Assembly: GCA_019634635.1 (NCBI GenBank)
Contig: JAHCBB010000001.1
Location: 1-64,000, forward strand
DNA length: 64,000 bases
Direction: 5' to 3'
Source: Verrucomicrobiia bacterium
GTDB lineage: Bacteria > Verrucomicrobiota > Verrucomicrobiia > Limisphaerales > UBA9464
In this document: positions 41,517-50,368 of the stretch, in pieces
Layout: each line of letters starts with the position of its first letter
How positions within the stretch are numbered: position 1 is the first letter of the stretch
Notes under the pieces: model-generated
The model's database searches: none
What the model was told of the DNA's origin: nothing
What the model saw: the letters and a program-made list of their open reading frames with translations, nothing else
Position numbers and translations under genes: made by a program

Positions 41517-42326
41517 TCAGGGGGCGGCGTCCGCCCTTTCGAGCACTCCGAGAATCCGGTCAAACGCCGCCCGAATGTCGCCGTACTCCCGAAGGTCCAC
41601 CGTGTAGCGGGCATCGCGATTGGACCGGGACACGGCATGCCCGTCCGTGAAGAGGATGTTCACGAACGACTGCCGATGGTGGGTGCGCGGGCGGACATTG
41701 AAGTTCACCAGATCCGGCGGGCTCAGGAACTGGGTGTCGAGCGCCAGCGCCCGCAGGGGCTGGCCCTGGCGGTTGAATCCGGGATGATCGAGGCGGGTTT
41801 GCATCGCCCCGTTTCCAGCCGGGGTGTCGAAGAGCTGCGGGTTGCTGCCATGGCGGTAATAGTAACTCCCCTGCGCCTGGGAACGACCCACCCGCGACAG
41901 TTCCTCCCCGGCATCGAGCGGTTGATCGGCCCCGGGGCAGAACAGCACGCGCGGTTGAGCGGCAAGATGACTGGCCAGCAGGAGTCCCAGTCCCACCGGT
42001 CGCCCGGTTTGCAGCGACAGCAGGCTCGTTGGGGCGCCCGTGGACGGATAGAAGCTCGCCGGACTGGTGAATGGCGGTGCCTGAGGACCCAACGGAATCC
42101 GGTTCTCGTAATCGGCGGCGTACGCTTGGATGCCGAGTCCGATCTGGCGAAGGTTGGACAGGCAGGCCGCACGCCGGCCGGCACTCGCGGCAGCGGCGAG
42201 GCAGGGGAGCAACAGGGCGGCAAGCACCCCAAGAATGGCGATCACCACCAGCAATTCGATCATCGTGAAGCCGGCGGTGTGCGGCGCGTTCCGCCGGTTC
42301 CCGCCCTGGTGGAAAGTGCGTGGCAT
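41517..42326 (-). CDS. Prepilin-type (type II/IV pseudopilin-like) protein
   Basis: 269 residues from ATG 42326. A basic leader ends in [20 protein letters not shown], the prepilin peptidase site and N-terminal helix of pseudopilins. The C-terminal domain includes [18 protein letters not shown], the FxDGHA feature of the large PVC-specific prepilin family. It is the last gene of a unit with two PEP-CTERM-type paralogues; gap 13 bases. Probably an envelope or surface protein rather than a pilus subunit proper. Confidence 0.9.
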   Translation of the reverse strand: MPRTFHQGGNRRNAPHTAGFTMIELLVVIAILGVLAALLLPCLAAAASAGRRAACLSNLRQIGLGIQAYAADYENRIPLGPQAPPFTSPASFYPSTGAPTSLLSLQTGRPVGLGLLLASHLAAQPRVLFCPGADQPLDAGEELSRVGRSQAQGSYYYRHGSNPQLFDTPAGNGAMQTRLDHPGFNRQGQPLRALALDTQFLSPPDLVNFNVRPRTHHRQSFVNILFTDGHAVSRSNRDARYTVDLREYGDIRAAFDRILGVLERADAAP

Positions 42327-42339
42327 TGGAGCGCCGGGA

Positions 42340-43290
42340 TCACCAATTGACCAGACGAACGCGAACGTATAGCGGCCCGGTGAAATCCGTGGGCAGGCGG
42401 ACCGTGAGCGGCTCGCCCGTCCCGGCAAGCGGCGCGTCCCAATCGGACCATGCGTCAAGGTGGTCCGAGGTCTGGACCTGATACCAAAGTCCCGCCTCAC
42501 CGGCCCAGGTGATCCGCGGCGTCTCACTTCCGGCGACCGGCGTGATCCGCAACTCCGCAGGTCGGAAAGCGGTCAGTCGCACATTGTCCACATCCCAATA
42601 GCCCCCCTCAAGACCTGAGCCGGCTTGAACGGCGGAGTACAGGCCTATGCCCAAGGGCCTGCCCGCCCACGGATCCCCGGGCAGAACCGGCGGTACGGTC
42701 ACCGCAACGTCCACGAATCGGGTCAGGGTCGGGAACCGCTGCGCCGAATGCAGAATCTCATCGAAAGCCACGGTCAGGCGTTCGCCCGCATCCGTGACGG
42801 CATGGAGCACAAGCCTTAATGATGTGCCCTCCAGCATGTTGCCGCCACCTCCGATCAGGGCCACGGTCAAGGTGTAGGCGTTTCCGGGTTCATAGATTGC
42901 CGGAAACGCCCCGGCGGGCCCGGTGCCGTCCAACAGGATGCCATTGCCAGGCACGGCGAAGAGGTACAGCGCCTGGCGGCCCTCCGCGTTCTCCTTGTGG
43001 CCATCCTGACCCGGGCCTGGATTGAGGAATACTCCGGCGGCCAGGTCCCATGCGAAGTTGGTCTCGTCATCGTAGTCGGGGGGCTTGGGCGTCCGCTGCC
43101 ACTCGGCCACGCTGGGACTGACGAACGGTGTTGCGGGAAACTCAAAGGATGCGTTCGGCACCGGAATGGGGATCGGTGCCGCGGCGGCGCAGAACGCCGC
43201 CACCATCGCCGTCATGGCGGCAAGCGACGATCGGATTGAGCCGGCATTCCGCCGTCGCGTTGCCCGAGGGGCCTCTCGTAGGGAACCCAT
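42340..43290 (-). CDS. Exported protein, PEP-CTERM paralogue lacking the sorting signal
   Basis: 316 residues from ATG 43290 with a signal peptide (ending AAFCAAAAP). The body ([38 protein letters not shown]) is paralogous to the upstream PEP-CTERM protein, but the C-terminus is replaced by an Ig-like segment ([30 protein letters not shown]) often found at the end of Verrucomicrobiota exoproteins. Its ATG overlaps the upstream stop (TGATG). Function unknown; probably secreted and carbohydrate-related. Confidence 0.75.
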   Translation of the reverse strand: MGSLREAPRATRRRNAGSIRSSLAAMTAMVAAFCAAAAPIPIPVPNASFEFPATPFVSPSVAEWQRTPKPPDYDDETNFAWDLAAGVFLNPGPGQDGHKENAEGRQALYLFAVPGNGILLDGTGPAGAFPAIYEPGNAYTLTVALIGGGGNMLEGTSLRLVLHAVTDAGERLTVAFDEILHSAQRFPTLTRFVDVAVTVPPVLPGDPWAGRPLGIGLYSAVQAGSGLEGGYWDVDNVRLTAFRPAELRITPVAGSETPRITWAGEAGLWYQVQTSDHLDAWSDWDAPLAGTGEPLTVRLPTDFTGPLYVRVRLVNW

Positions 43291-44033
43291 CACCGTTGGG
43301 CCATCCGGCGCCGCCCGGCGGCCAGCCACCCGATGAGCCCGAGTCCCAGCAGCGCCCAAGTGCCGGGTTCGGGAACTGCCTCGACGCGGACGTTGTCCAG
43401 GTCCCAATATCCGGTGCCGTCTCCACCGGCGGCGATGATCTGAAGTCCGATGTTGCGTCCCTCGGCATCGGCACCCGGGGTGATCAGGCCGGACATCACC
43501 CCCCGGTCGTGGAGCAACGCGCCTTGTGGCAGGTCCGCCGGCGTGTAGCGGACCAGGGTGGACGCAACACTCACCGGGTTCATCGCATCATCGAGATAGA
43601 ACAGCCCGAGCCTCAGTGAGTCCCCCTCGGCGATGTTGCCTCCGGCCCGCATGGCCACCGTCAGCGAATACTGGAGGCCGGATTCGTAGCGGGACGCCAG
43701 AACCTGGGTGAATCCGGCCTGCGGAATGGCCAGCAAAAACGCCGCCTGGGATCCGTCGAGATTGGCGATGTGGCTGGGAGCGCCCACGGCGGTGTTGGCA
43801 AAGACGCCGCTGAGCTGGTCCCACGTCATGCCGCCCTGCGGCTGAAACCAGTCCGGCTGGGGCGTCTTGGTCCAGTCGGTGATGCGCGGATCCACGAACG
43901 TGGTCGCGGGCAGTTCGAAGGAGCCATTGGCCACCGCAAGTGGGCCCGCAGCTCTCGTGGCGGAACAGGTGATGATGGCGGCTGCAACAGCCAACAGGGA
44001 GACGCGGGAGGTGGTGGGACAACGCATGTTCAT
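43290..44033 (-). CDS. PEP-CTERM sorting-domain protein
   Basis: 247 residues. Signal peptide (LLAVAAAIITCSATRAAG), a beta-sandwich-like domain (VANGSFELPATTFVDPRITDW to GYWDLDNVRVEAV), then the PEP-CTERM signal VPEPGTWALLGLGLIGWLAAGRRR: the PEP motif, a membrane helix and a basic end, for processing by an exosortase. First gene of a three-gene unit; a 338-base gap lies upstream. Function of the domain is unknown. Confidence 0.9.
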   Translation of the reverse strand: MNMRCPTTSRVSLLAVAAAIITCSATRAAGPLAVANGSFELPATTFVDPRITDWTKTPQPDWFQPQGGMTWDQLSGVFANTAVGAPSHIANLDGSQAAFLLAIPQAGFTQVLASRYESGLQYSLTVAMRAGGNIAEGDSLRLGLFYLDDAMNPVSVASTLVRYTPADLPQGALLHDRGVMSGLITPGADAEGRNIGLQIIAAGGDGTGYWDLDNVRVEAVPEPGTWALLGLGLIGWLAAGRRRMAQR

Positions 44034-44371
44034 GTCGTGATGATGGCCAGGCCCGGGCCCGGGTTACAGCTCCCGTCGTGGCAATCGGATGCCGGGAGAG
44101 CGCGCGCCAACGCCTCGGTCCAGTGACAATGGCCGCCGCGCGCCCGGTGGGCAAACGTCAACTGCGCTGCGCTGCGGTTCAGAAATCGGGGGGAACGGAA
44201 GCCGGCGGGTTGGTGACGCCTTGCGATGGAACGTCCGGGCGGGCAGCGGAGCCGCAAGGGACCCGTCCCGCTGTTGTCGGTTTGGGCAACCGGGAAGTCG
44301 GGCTGGCGGGGACTCCACACGCGAACGCGAGGACTCTCGTATTGCCCCACCGGGGGCGGCCGGATCCGGCT
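44034..44371. other. Intergenic, holds one repeat motif
   Basis: 338 bases between the PEP-CTERM gene and the end of the oxidoreductase beta gene. No coding frame is convincing. It holds the second GGGGACTCCACACGC copy (44308-44322) and, downstream of it, CCCCACCGG (44345-44353). Confidence 0.5.
44308..44322 (+). repeat. GGGGACTCCACACGC intergenic motif, copy 2
   Basis: Identical to 39868-39882 and again followed by CCCCACCGG, here 22 bases later. Both copies are intergenic. Two copies in a GC-rich 64 kb window can arise by chance, so this is only a lead. Confidence 0.4.
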
Positions 44372-45979
44372 TCAGCGGATGCCGGCGAGTTCCTGGAGGA
44401 GGTGCCAGTTTTCGAGGCGCTCCTGGCGGGCGGCGAGGATGGTGGGGCTGGGCTTGCCGTCCTTGTCGAAATGCTTGGAGAAGCGGCCCTCGCTGCGCGC
44501 AAACATCACGAAGTCGTACACCTCGCCGGTCTTGGGCTCGACGTAGAAGTCTTCATGGGTCGCCGGGTTGCCCTGAAGGCTGAGGCGTTCGCTGATCTTT
44601 TCACCCTTGCGCGGATCGTACATCAGCACCGGGAAGGAGCGGGTGTCCACGGCCAGCTTGGACTGGTGCATGGCCATGTTGTCGCCGACGCCATGCTCCG
44701 GCTGGCAGGTGGTATACACGCTCACGATCGCCGGGCCCTCGTACTCGTTGGCCGCCAGGATGGACTTGTAGAAGTGATTGGTCATCGCGCAGCTCGTCTG
44801 CGCCACAAACGTGTTCGGGTGCATCATGGCGATCTGCGCGATTTCCTTCCGGCGCTCCGTCTTGCCCGGGATGGCCTTGCCATGCACCGAGAACTTTGTG
44901 TTCTGGCCCATGAACGACGCGGTGGAGCTCTGCCCGCCGGTGTTCGAATACACCTGGGTGTCGAGAATGAGCACCTTGATGTTCATGCCGGAGGCCAGCA
45001 TGCGGCTGAGCGCCTGGAAGCCAATGTCGAGCATGGCGCCGTCGCCGCCGAACACCCAGAGCTTCTTGTCCTTCCAGCCCATCTGATCCCATCGCGATCG
45101 GACTCCCATCGCGTAGGTGGGCCCATTCTCGAACAGCGAGTTCGACCAGGGCACCACATACGGATTGTACGGGTAGGTTGAGGCGTACACGGTGGAGCAG
45201 CCGGTGGAGTTGATGATCCCGAGGTTGTCCCTGCCGTGCACGAACCCGGTGGCGGCAAGCATCATGCGGATCGCCGTACCCTCGCCGCAGCCCATGCAGG
45301 AGCCGGCGCCGCCCACGTAGAGCAGGGAACGGTCGGCCAGCATCATGTCGGTCAGCAGCTTGTCGTTGATGTACTGCTTCGGGGTCTCCGGGAGCTTGCG
45401 ATAGAAATCGAAGGTCTTTTGGAAGCGCGGGAGCACCGTGCCCTCCTTCTTCAGCATCGTCAGGGCTCCGTGATCGCCACAGGCCTCCACGCATTCGGCG
45501 CAGCCCTTGCACTTGGTGGGGTCAATGAAGATCCCGAAATACCCCGGCTCCTGCCCCTTTTTCTCGTAAACGTTCCAGAACTTGGTCGTCCGGCCGAACT
45601 GCCGCCGGTAGTGCTCTCGCTCCACCGGATCCGCAATGGTCTCCAATTCGGCCTCCAAGGCCGCTTTCGGGACCACCTTGCCCAGGATGGCCGTGTCGGG
45701 GCACTCGGTCACGCAGGCCATGCAGGCAACGCAGTTCTCGGAGTGCAGCAGCGGAATCTCCGGCGCGATGTAGGAAAAATCCCGCAGTGCGGCGGAGCCG
45801 GCGGTGATCAGCGAGCGGGCGGTGGAGAGATCGGCCGGCAGCCCCATCTCGGCGGTGCCGTCATTGTAGGCACCAACAATCCGTTCGTTGAAGTCGGCGA
45901 CGTCCAGGACGTCGTCCTCGACCGGACGGACGTTCAAACGCTGGGCGGGGGCCGGGGATTCGGCGATGGCTTGGCTCAT
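44372..45979 (-). CDS. Pyruvate:ferredoxin-type oxidoreductase, ferredoxin/TPP (beta) subunit
   Basis: 535 residues. An N-terminal two-cluster ferredoxin domain has CVACMACVTECP (C83, C86, C89, C93) and CKGCAECVEACG (C157, C160, C163, C167). The TPP domain has GSCMGCGEG (C228, C231), FGGDGAMLDIG and QVYSNTGGQSS, as in NifJ domain VI. It decarboxylates a 2-oxoacid to acyl-CoA and passes electrons to ferredoxin with the alpha/gamma subunit encoded 50 bases upstream. Pyruvate is the most likely substrate, by similarity to NifJ. Confidence 0.92.
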   Translation of the reverse strand: MSQAIAESPAPAQRLNVRPVEDDVLDVADFNERIVGAYNDGTAEMGLPADLSTARSLITAGSAALRDFSYIAPEIPLLHSENCVACMACVTECPDTAILGKVVPKAALEAELETIADPVEREHYRRQFGRTTKFWNVYEKKGQEPGYFGIFIDPTKCKGCAECVEACGDHGALTMLKKEGTVLPRFQKTFDFYRKLPETPKQYINDKLLTDMMLADRSLLYVGGAGSCMGCGEGTAIRMMLAATGFVHGRDNLGIINSTGCSTVYASTYPYNPYVVPWSNSLFENGPTYAMGVRSRWDQMGWKDKKLWVFGGDGAMLDIGFQALSRMLASGMNIKVLILDTQVYSNTGGQSSTASFMGQNTKFSVHGKAIPGKTERRKEIAQIAMMHPNTFVAQTSCAMTNHFYKSILAANEYEGPAIVSVYTTCQPEHGVGDNMAMHQSKLAVDTRSFPVLMYDPRKGEKISERLSLQGNPATHEDFYVEPKTGEVYDFVMFARSEGRFSKHFDKDGKPSPTILAARQERLENWHLLQELAGIR

Positions 45980-46029
45980 GAAATCGTGGGTGAACGTTGA
46001 GGATAGGTGGGTGAGGGTGGTGCGGCGGG

Positions 46030-48066
46030 CTATTTGGCGAAGACGATCTCCTCGGGACGGGACCCGGCGGCGGTGGCATCGGGGGCCTGGATGATCTCCG
46101 AGGGGATTTCCCGGACGTCCTTCAGCCCCTGTCTCACGCAGGCCAGGTTCTCCTGGACCACGTGCTCGCCGCGCTTTCCGAAATACTTGCGGACGTACTT
46201 CTCGACCGCGGCCAGCACGGTGGCCTCGTCCATGCCCGACCGGGACGCAAAGGGAGTCACCTTGATGAAGATGCCGACGAGCACCACACCCTGCATGCGC
46301 TGCTGCAGGTCGGGATCCGTGGCGATCTCGCGGGCGATCTTGACGGTGTCGAGGTAGTACACGCGGAGCTTCTTGGTCCGGATGATCTTGCGTCCGAACG
46401 CCGGGATCTCGTCCCAGACCTTTGCGGGGTCCGTGTGGGGGCTCTGGATGAAGACGCTGCCCTCCGGGGCGATGCCGGCGAGCGGATTGCCCAGATTGAA
46501 GGCATTGACGTCGTTCAGGGGGATGAACTCGACGTGCTCCAGTTCGCTGTGGGACCGGATATGGCCGTCGGCCACGGTGAGGTAGTACGTCGTGGGCAGG
46601 CCTTTTTTCTCGGAGCCGTATTTGGGGTAGGCCTGGACGTAAAGGTTGAACAGCTCCCCAACGAAGGACGCGATGAGCTTGTTGGTGGTGACCGACCCGA
46701 AGCCGCCCACCGAATGGCCGCGCATGGAGAACGCGCCCGCGGGGCGCATGTCGGGATCCTCGGCGTCGGGCAGGGCGAGTTCGTGCTTGATGCCGACCAC
46801 GCCGAACTCGCGGGGCTGCTCCGACTGCATGTTGCGCGCGATGGCGATGAAGTGACCGGCGCGCACGTCGCGCGATCCCAGGCCGGCGGCGCAGGCATAG
46901 ATGCGGGGCAGGCGATGCACCTCGGGATAGGCTTGTTCGCCGCGGGACCCGTAGTGCAGGCCGATGAGGGCGTCGGCGAACGACGCCTTGATCGCCTGGA
47001 CCAGCGGATTGGACTGGGCCAGCGGATTGTCCATGCGCTCAATCACCGTGAACGCCTGGACGTTCTTGAGGGCGGCCACGATCTGGGTGGCGGGGAAGGG
47101 GGCGAAGCAGGTGACATGGACCACGCCGATCTTGATCCCCGCCGTCGCACGAAGGTGATCCACCGAAGCTTGCGCGGTTTCCATCATCCCGCCCATGCCA
47201 ACCAGCGCGTAGTCCGCATCCTCCATCCGGTAGCAGTCCACCATCCGGTAGCGGCGTCCGGTGGCCTTGTGGAAGGTCTCCATCGCCTCCTCCACCGCCG
47301 CGGGCACGCGGTCGTAGTAGGCCCGCTGGGCGATCTTGCCCTTCATGTAGGAATCCTGGTTTTGGACGACGCCCGACATGAGGGGTTGGCGCGGATCGAA
47401 CAGGCAGCGCAGGCGCTCATTGGGATCGCCCACGTATTCCTTCATGAATGCCGTCTCCGGAAGCCGGACGTTTTCGATCGTGTGGGTGGTCAGGAAGCCG
47501 TCCTGCACGTTCAGGAACGGCGTGTCGCAGGCCTCGGCGGCCCGCCGGCAGATCAGCGCCAGATCGCCGGCCTCCTGGGCGTTGCGTCCGAAGAGGATGC
47601 CCCAGCCGCAGTCGGCGACGCTCATGACGTCGTCGTGGCCGCAATGCACGTTCAGCGAGTGGCTGGTCAGTGCCCGGGCCCCGATGTGAAACACCACCGG
47701 AAGCCGCTTCCCGGCGATGGTGTAGAGCACCTCCTTCATCAGGACGAGCCCCTGTCCGGAAGTGAAGTTCGTCACCCGGCCTCCGGCGAGGGCGAACCCC
47801 TCGCAGGTGGAGGCCGCCGAGTGCTCCGACTCGGGCTGGACGAAGTGCAGCGTGTCGCCCCAGAGGTTCTGTTTGCCGTTGGACACCTCGGTCTGGTAGC
47901 CGGTGCCCATGGTGGTTGATGAGGTGATCGGGTAGGCGCAGGCCCCCTGGGTGATGTGCGTTTCCACCCAGGTCACGGCACCGGCGCCATCGGTGCTGGT
48001 TGGGATGCCGGGATGGGGGACCGAGGAGGTCCCGGTGGCGGATTGGGTTGCGGTGCCCTGGCTCAT
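46030..48066 (-). CDS. Pyruvate:ferredoxin-type oxidoreductase, alpha/gamma subunit
   Basis: 678 residues from ATG 48066. The N-terminal alpha part (YPITSSTTMGTGYQTEV, FTSGQGLVLMKEVLYTIAGK, LPVVFHIGARALTSHSLNVH) is followed by domain II (VGMGGMMETAQASVDHLRAT, HVTCFAPFPATQIV) and a gamma domain (FSMRGHSVGGFGSVTTNKLI). This equals roughly the first 60% of one-chain NifJ; the rest is the separate downstream beta subunit. The pair implies an anaerobic or microaerobic route from pyruvate to acetyl-CoA. Confidence 0.92.
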   Translation of the reverse strand: MSQGTATQSATGTSSVPHPGIPTSTDGAGAVTWVETHITQGACAYPITSSTTMGTGYQTEVSNGKQNLWGDTLHFVQPESEHSAASTCEGFALAGGRVTNFTSGQGLVLMKEVLYTIAGKRLPVVFHIGARALTSHSLNVHCGHDDVMSVADCGWGILFGRNAQEAGDLALICRRAAEACDTPFLNVQDGFLTTHTIENVRLPETAFMKEYVGDPNERLRCLFDPRQPLMSGVVQNQDSYMKGKIAQRAYYDRVPAAVEEAMETFHKATGRRYRMVDCYRMEDADYALVGMGGMMETAQASVDHLRATAGIKIGVVHVTCFAPFPATQIVAALKNVQAFTVIERMDNPLAQSNPLVQAIKASFADALIGLHYGSRGEQAYPEVHRLPRIYACAAGLGSRDVRAGHFIAIARNMQSEQPREFGVVGIKHELALPDAEDPDMRPAGAFSMRGHSVGGFGSVTTNKLIASFVGELFNLYVQAYPKYGSEKKGLPTTYYLTVADGHIRSHSELEHVEFIPLNDVNAFNLGNPLAGIAPEGSVFIQSPHTDPAKVWDEIPAFGRKIIRTKKLRVYYLDTVKIAREIATDPDLQQRMQGVVLVGIFIKVTPFASRSGMDEATVLAAVEKYVRKYFGKRGEHVVQENLACVRQGLKDVREIPSEIIQAPDATAAGSRPEEIVFAK

Positions 48067-48345
48067 GTGATCGAGAAAAGACGTTGAGCCGTGCGCGCGC
48101 GGCGCCGGCCGCGGGGGCGAATTCCCGCGGCGTCGCAAACGCGTACGGTGTACCCGGTCAGTTGATTCGCCCGGGACACGTCAGGCAAGCGAATACCGGC
48201 AGTTCTCAACGGCGGACCGCCAGGAAGGCCCGGGACGCTTCAACGTCCGTCGCCTCATTCGACCTCACCGGAGGCGGCGAAGCCCCCTCAGTTTCGCTTC
48301 GACACACGGCCCGCGGTCGGCACGCTGTTGCGCGACGCTATCGCC

Positions 48346-49422
48346 ATGAAAAAGCGCACCTGGAAGATCGCCGGCATCAACTTCGACCATTTCCACATGG
48401 GGGACCTCCTGCGGTACGCCCATGAGCATCCGCACGCGGAGATCGTGGGCATTGCCGACGAGCAACCCGGGCGCATGGAGGAGGCCATCCGCAAGGGACT
48501 CGTCCGCCGGGAACAGGCCTTCACCGACTACCGGGAATGCCTCGAGACCACGCACCCCGATGTGGTCCTTCTCTGCCCGGCTGCTTCCCGGCACGGGGAG
48601 TGGGTGAAGAAGGTGGCGCCCTTTGGCCCGCATCTGATGGTGGAGAAGCCGTTCGCCGGCTCACTGAAGGAGGCGGACGCCATGGTCGCCTGCATGGCGC
48701 CCGGGCAATCGCTGATGATCAACTGGCCCCTCCAGTGGGTCGGGTCCCATCGCAAGGCCCACGAGATCGTGGCCTCCGGCGCCATCGGAGAGGTGCTCAA
48801 TGTCTGGCATTTCGGGGGCAACCGCGGACCGCTGTTCCATGGGGCGGACAAGGACGAAAAGACCGCGGCGCAGGTGGCCCGTGAGAAGCCGGACTCCTGG
48901 TTCTACAAAAAGGCGCATGGCGGCGGCTCGCTGCTGGATTACCTCGGGTACGGCACGACGCTCGGCACGTGGTATCAGGGCGGGCGGCGTCCGTTGGACG
49001 TGACCGCCGTCGTGGATCAGCCGTCCGGGCTGGAGGTGGATGAGCACAGCATCGTGGTGGCCCGGTATGGCCACGGCCTATCGAAGTTCGAGACTCGCTG
49101 GGGCACCTTTACCGATCCGTGGGTGATCCAGCCGCAACCGCGTTGCGGCTTTGTCATCCTGGGGACGGAGGGGACGGTCAGCAGCTACGACTACGACGAC
49201 TTCATCACCGTGCAGACGCGACGCCGGCCGAAGCCGCATCCGGTGCCGGCGCCCGCGCCCGGGGCCCCGAATCAGAACCCGGTTCAGTACTTCCTGCATT
49301 GCCTGGACCGGGGCCGTCCGCTGGAAGGACCGGTCTCCCTGCCGATCAGCCGCATCGGGCAGGAAATCGTGGATGCCGCGGTGCGCAGCGTGAAGCTGGG
49401 GAAGGCGGTCCGGCTGGCATGA
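48346..49422 (+). CDS. Gfo/Idh/MocA family oxidoreductase
   Basis: 358 residues from ATG 48346. An N-terminal Rossmann fold (AGINFDHFHMGDLLRYAHEHP, IVGIADEQPGRMEEA) has an altered dinucleotide loop without the usual GxGxxG. EKPF (VEKPFAGSLKEADAM) and the C-terminal beta-sheet domain with HGGGSLLDYLGYG follow. NAD(P)-dependent sugar or inositol dehydrogenase activity is typical for the family; the substrate is not evident. No signal peptide. It diverges from the oxidoreductase operon across 279 bases with no gene seen. Confidence 0.9.
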   Translation: MKKRTWKIAGINFDHFHMGDLLRYAHEHPHAEIVGIADEQPGRMEEAIRKGLVRREQAFTDYRECLETTHPDVVLLCPAASRHGEWVKKVAPFGPHLMVEKPFAGSLKEADAMVACMAPGQSLMINWPLQWVGSHRKAHEIVASGAIGEVLNVWHFGGNRGPLFHGADKDEKTAAQVAREKPDSWFYKKAHGGGSLLDYLGYGTTLGTWYQGGRRPLDVTAVVDQPSGLEVDEHSIVVARYGHGLSKFETRWGTFTDPWVIQPQPRCGFVILGTEGTVSSYDYDDFITVQTRRRPKPHPVPAPAPGAPNQNPVQYFLHCLDRGRPLEGPVSLPISRIGQEIVDAAVRSVKLGKAVRLA

Positions 49423-49504
49423 CCGACTGACGGACCCGGGGGCAGTTCGGGCACGCGCCGGCGGCCGGAAACCTCGCCCGGAGACCCCTGAAAAGGTGGG
49501 AGCC

Positions 49505-50368
49505 ATGACGATCATCACCGACGCCCGTTGCACGGAGTATCACCGATCCGGTCACCCGGAGAAGCCGGCCCGGATCAGCCGGACGACCGACCTGCTGAAG
49601 TCCCAGCGGTCCCTGACGCTTCAGTGGGCGGACCCGTTGCGGCCCTCGGAGGAGCAGTTGCTGCGGGCGCACAGTCCGTCCTACTTGGTCCGGCTGGTGA
49701 TCCCGCAGGATTTTGACGGGGACACGCCGTTCCATCCGGGCATTGGCGACCATGCCCGCCGCGGGGTGGGCGGGGCGCTGAAGGCGCTCGAACTGGCCCG
49801 GTCGGGAGAGCCGGCCCTCAGCCTGCTGCGTCCGCCGGGTCACCACGCCACCCGGGATCACCCGATGGGCTTCTGCTATCTGGCATCCCTCGCCATTGCA
49901 GCGCGGGAAGCCCGGGCCACGGGCACGGACCGGATCGCCCTGTTCGATTTCGACGTGCACCATGGCAATGGCACCGAGAACATCGTGGCTGCGCTGGACG
50001 GCATCGCCTTTGCATCGGTGCACCAACATCCGTGCTACCCGGGAACGGGCACTGCCGATGTCGGCGGCAATTGTTTCAATCACCCGGTTGCGCCGGGCAC
50101 ACCCCGTGCGGACTGGCGCCGGGAGTTGGAGCGGGCCCTCGAGCGGTTGATGGCGACGCGCCCTGCGCTGCTGGGCGTCTCGGCCGGATTTGACGCCTAT
50201 GCACGTGATCCGCTGGCGAACGGCACCCTGGAGCGGGAGGACTTCCAGTGGGTGGGCGAGCGGATTCGCAAGCTCGGCATCGCGACCTTCAGCGTGCTGG
50301 AAGGGGGGTATTCGCTGGATCTGCCGGATCTGGTGTTGAGCTATTTGCTCGGGTTGGAGGGGAAGTGA
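49505..50368 (+). CDS. Histone-deacetylase-like amidohydrolase
   Basis: 287 residues from ATG 49505, with GGTGGGAG just upstream as ribosome-binding site. Family motifs: HPEKPARISRT, LRPPGHHAT, GFCYLASLAIAAREA, FDFDVHHGNGTENI with zinc-binding D and H, HQHPCYPGTG, SAGFDAYARDPL and LEGGYSLDLPDLV. In bacteria this class acts on acetylpolyamines or acetoin-related substrates. The last 80 coding bases overlap the 3' end of the RND transporter gene on the other strand. Confidence 0.93.
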   Translation: MTIITDARCTEYHRSGHPEKPARISRTTDLLKSQRSLTLQWADPLRPSEEQLLRAHSPSYLVRLVIPQDFDGDTPFHPGIGDHARRGVGGALKALELARSGEPALSLLRPPGHHATRDHPMGFCYLASLAIAAREARATGTDRIALFDFDVHHGNGTENIVAALDGIAFASVHQHPCYPGTGTADVGGNCFNHPVAPGTPRADWRRELERALERLMATRPALLGVSAGFDAYARDPLANGTLEREDFQWVGERIRKLGIATFSVLEGGYSLDLPDLVLSYLLGLEGK

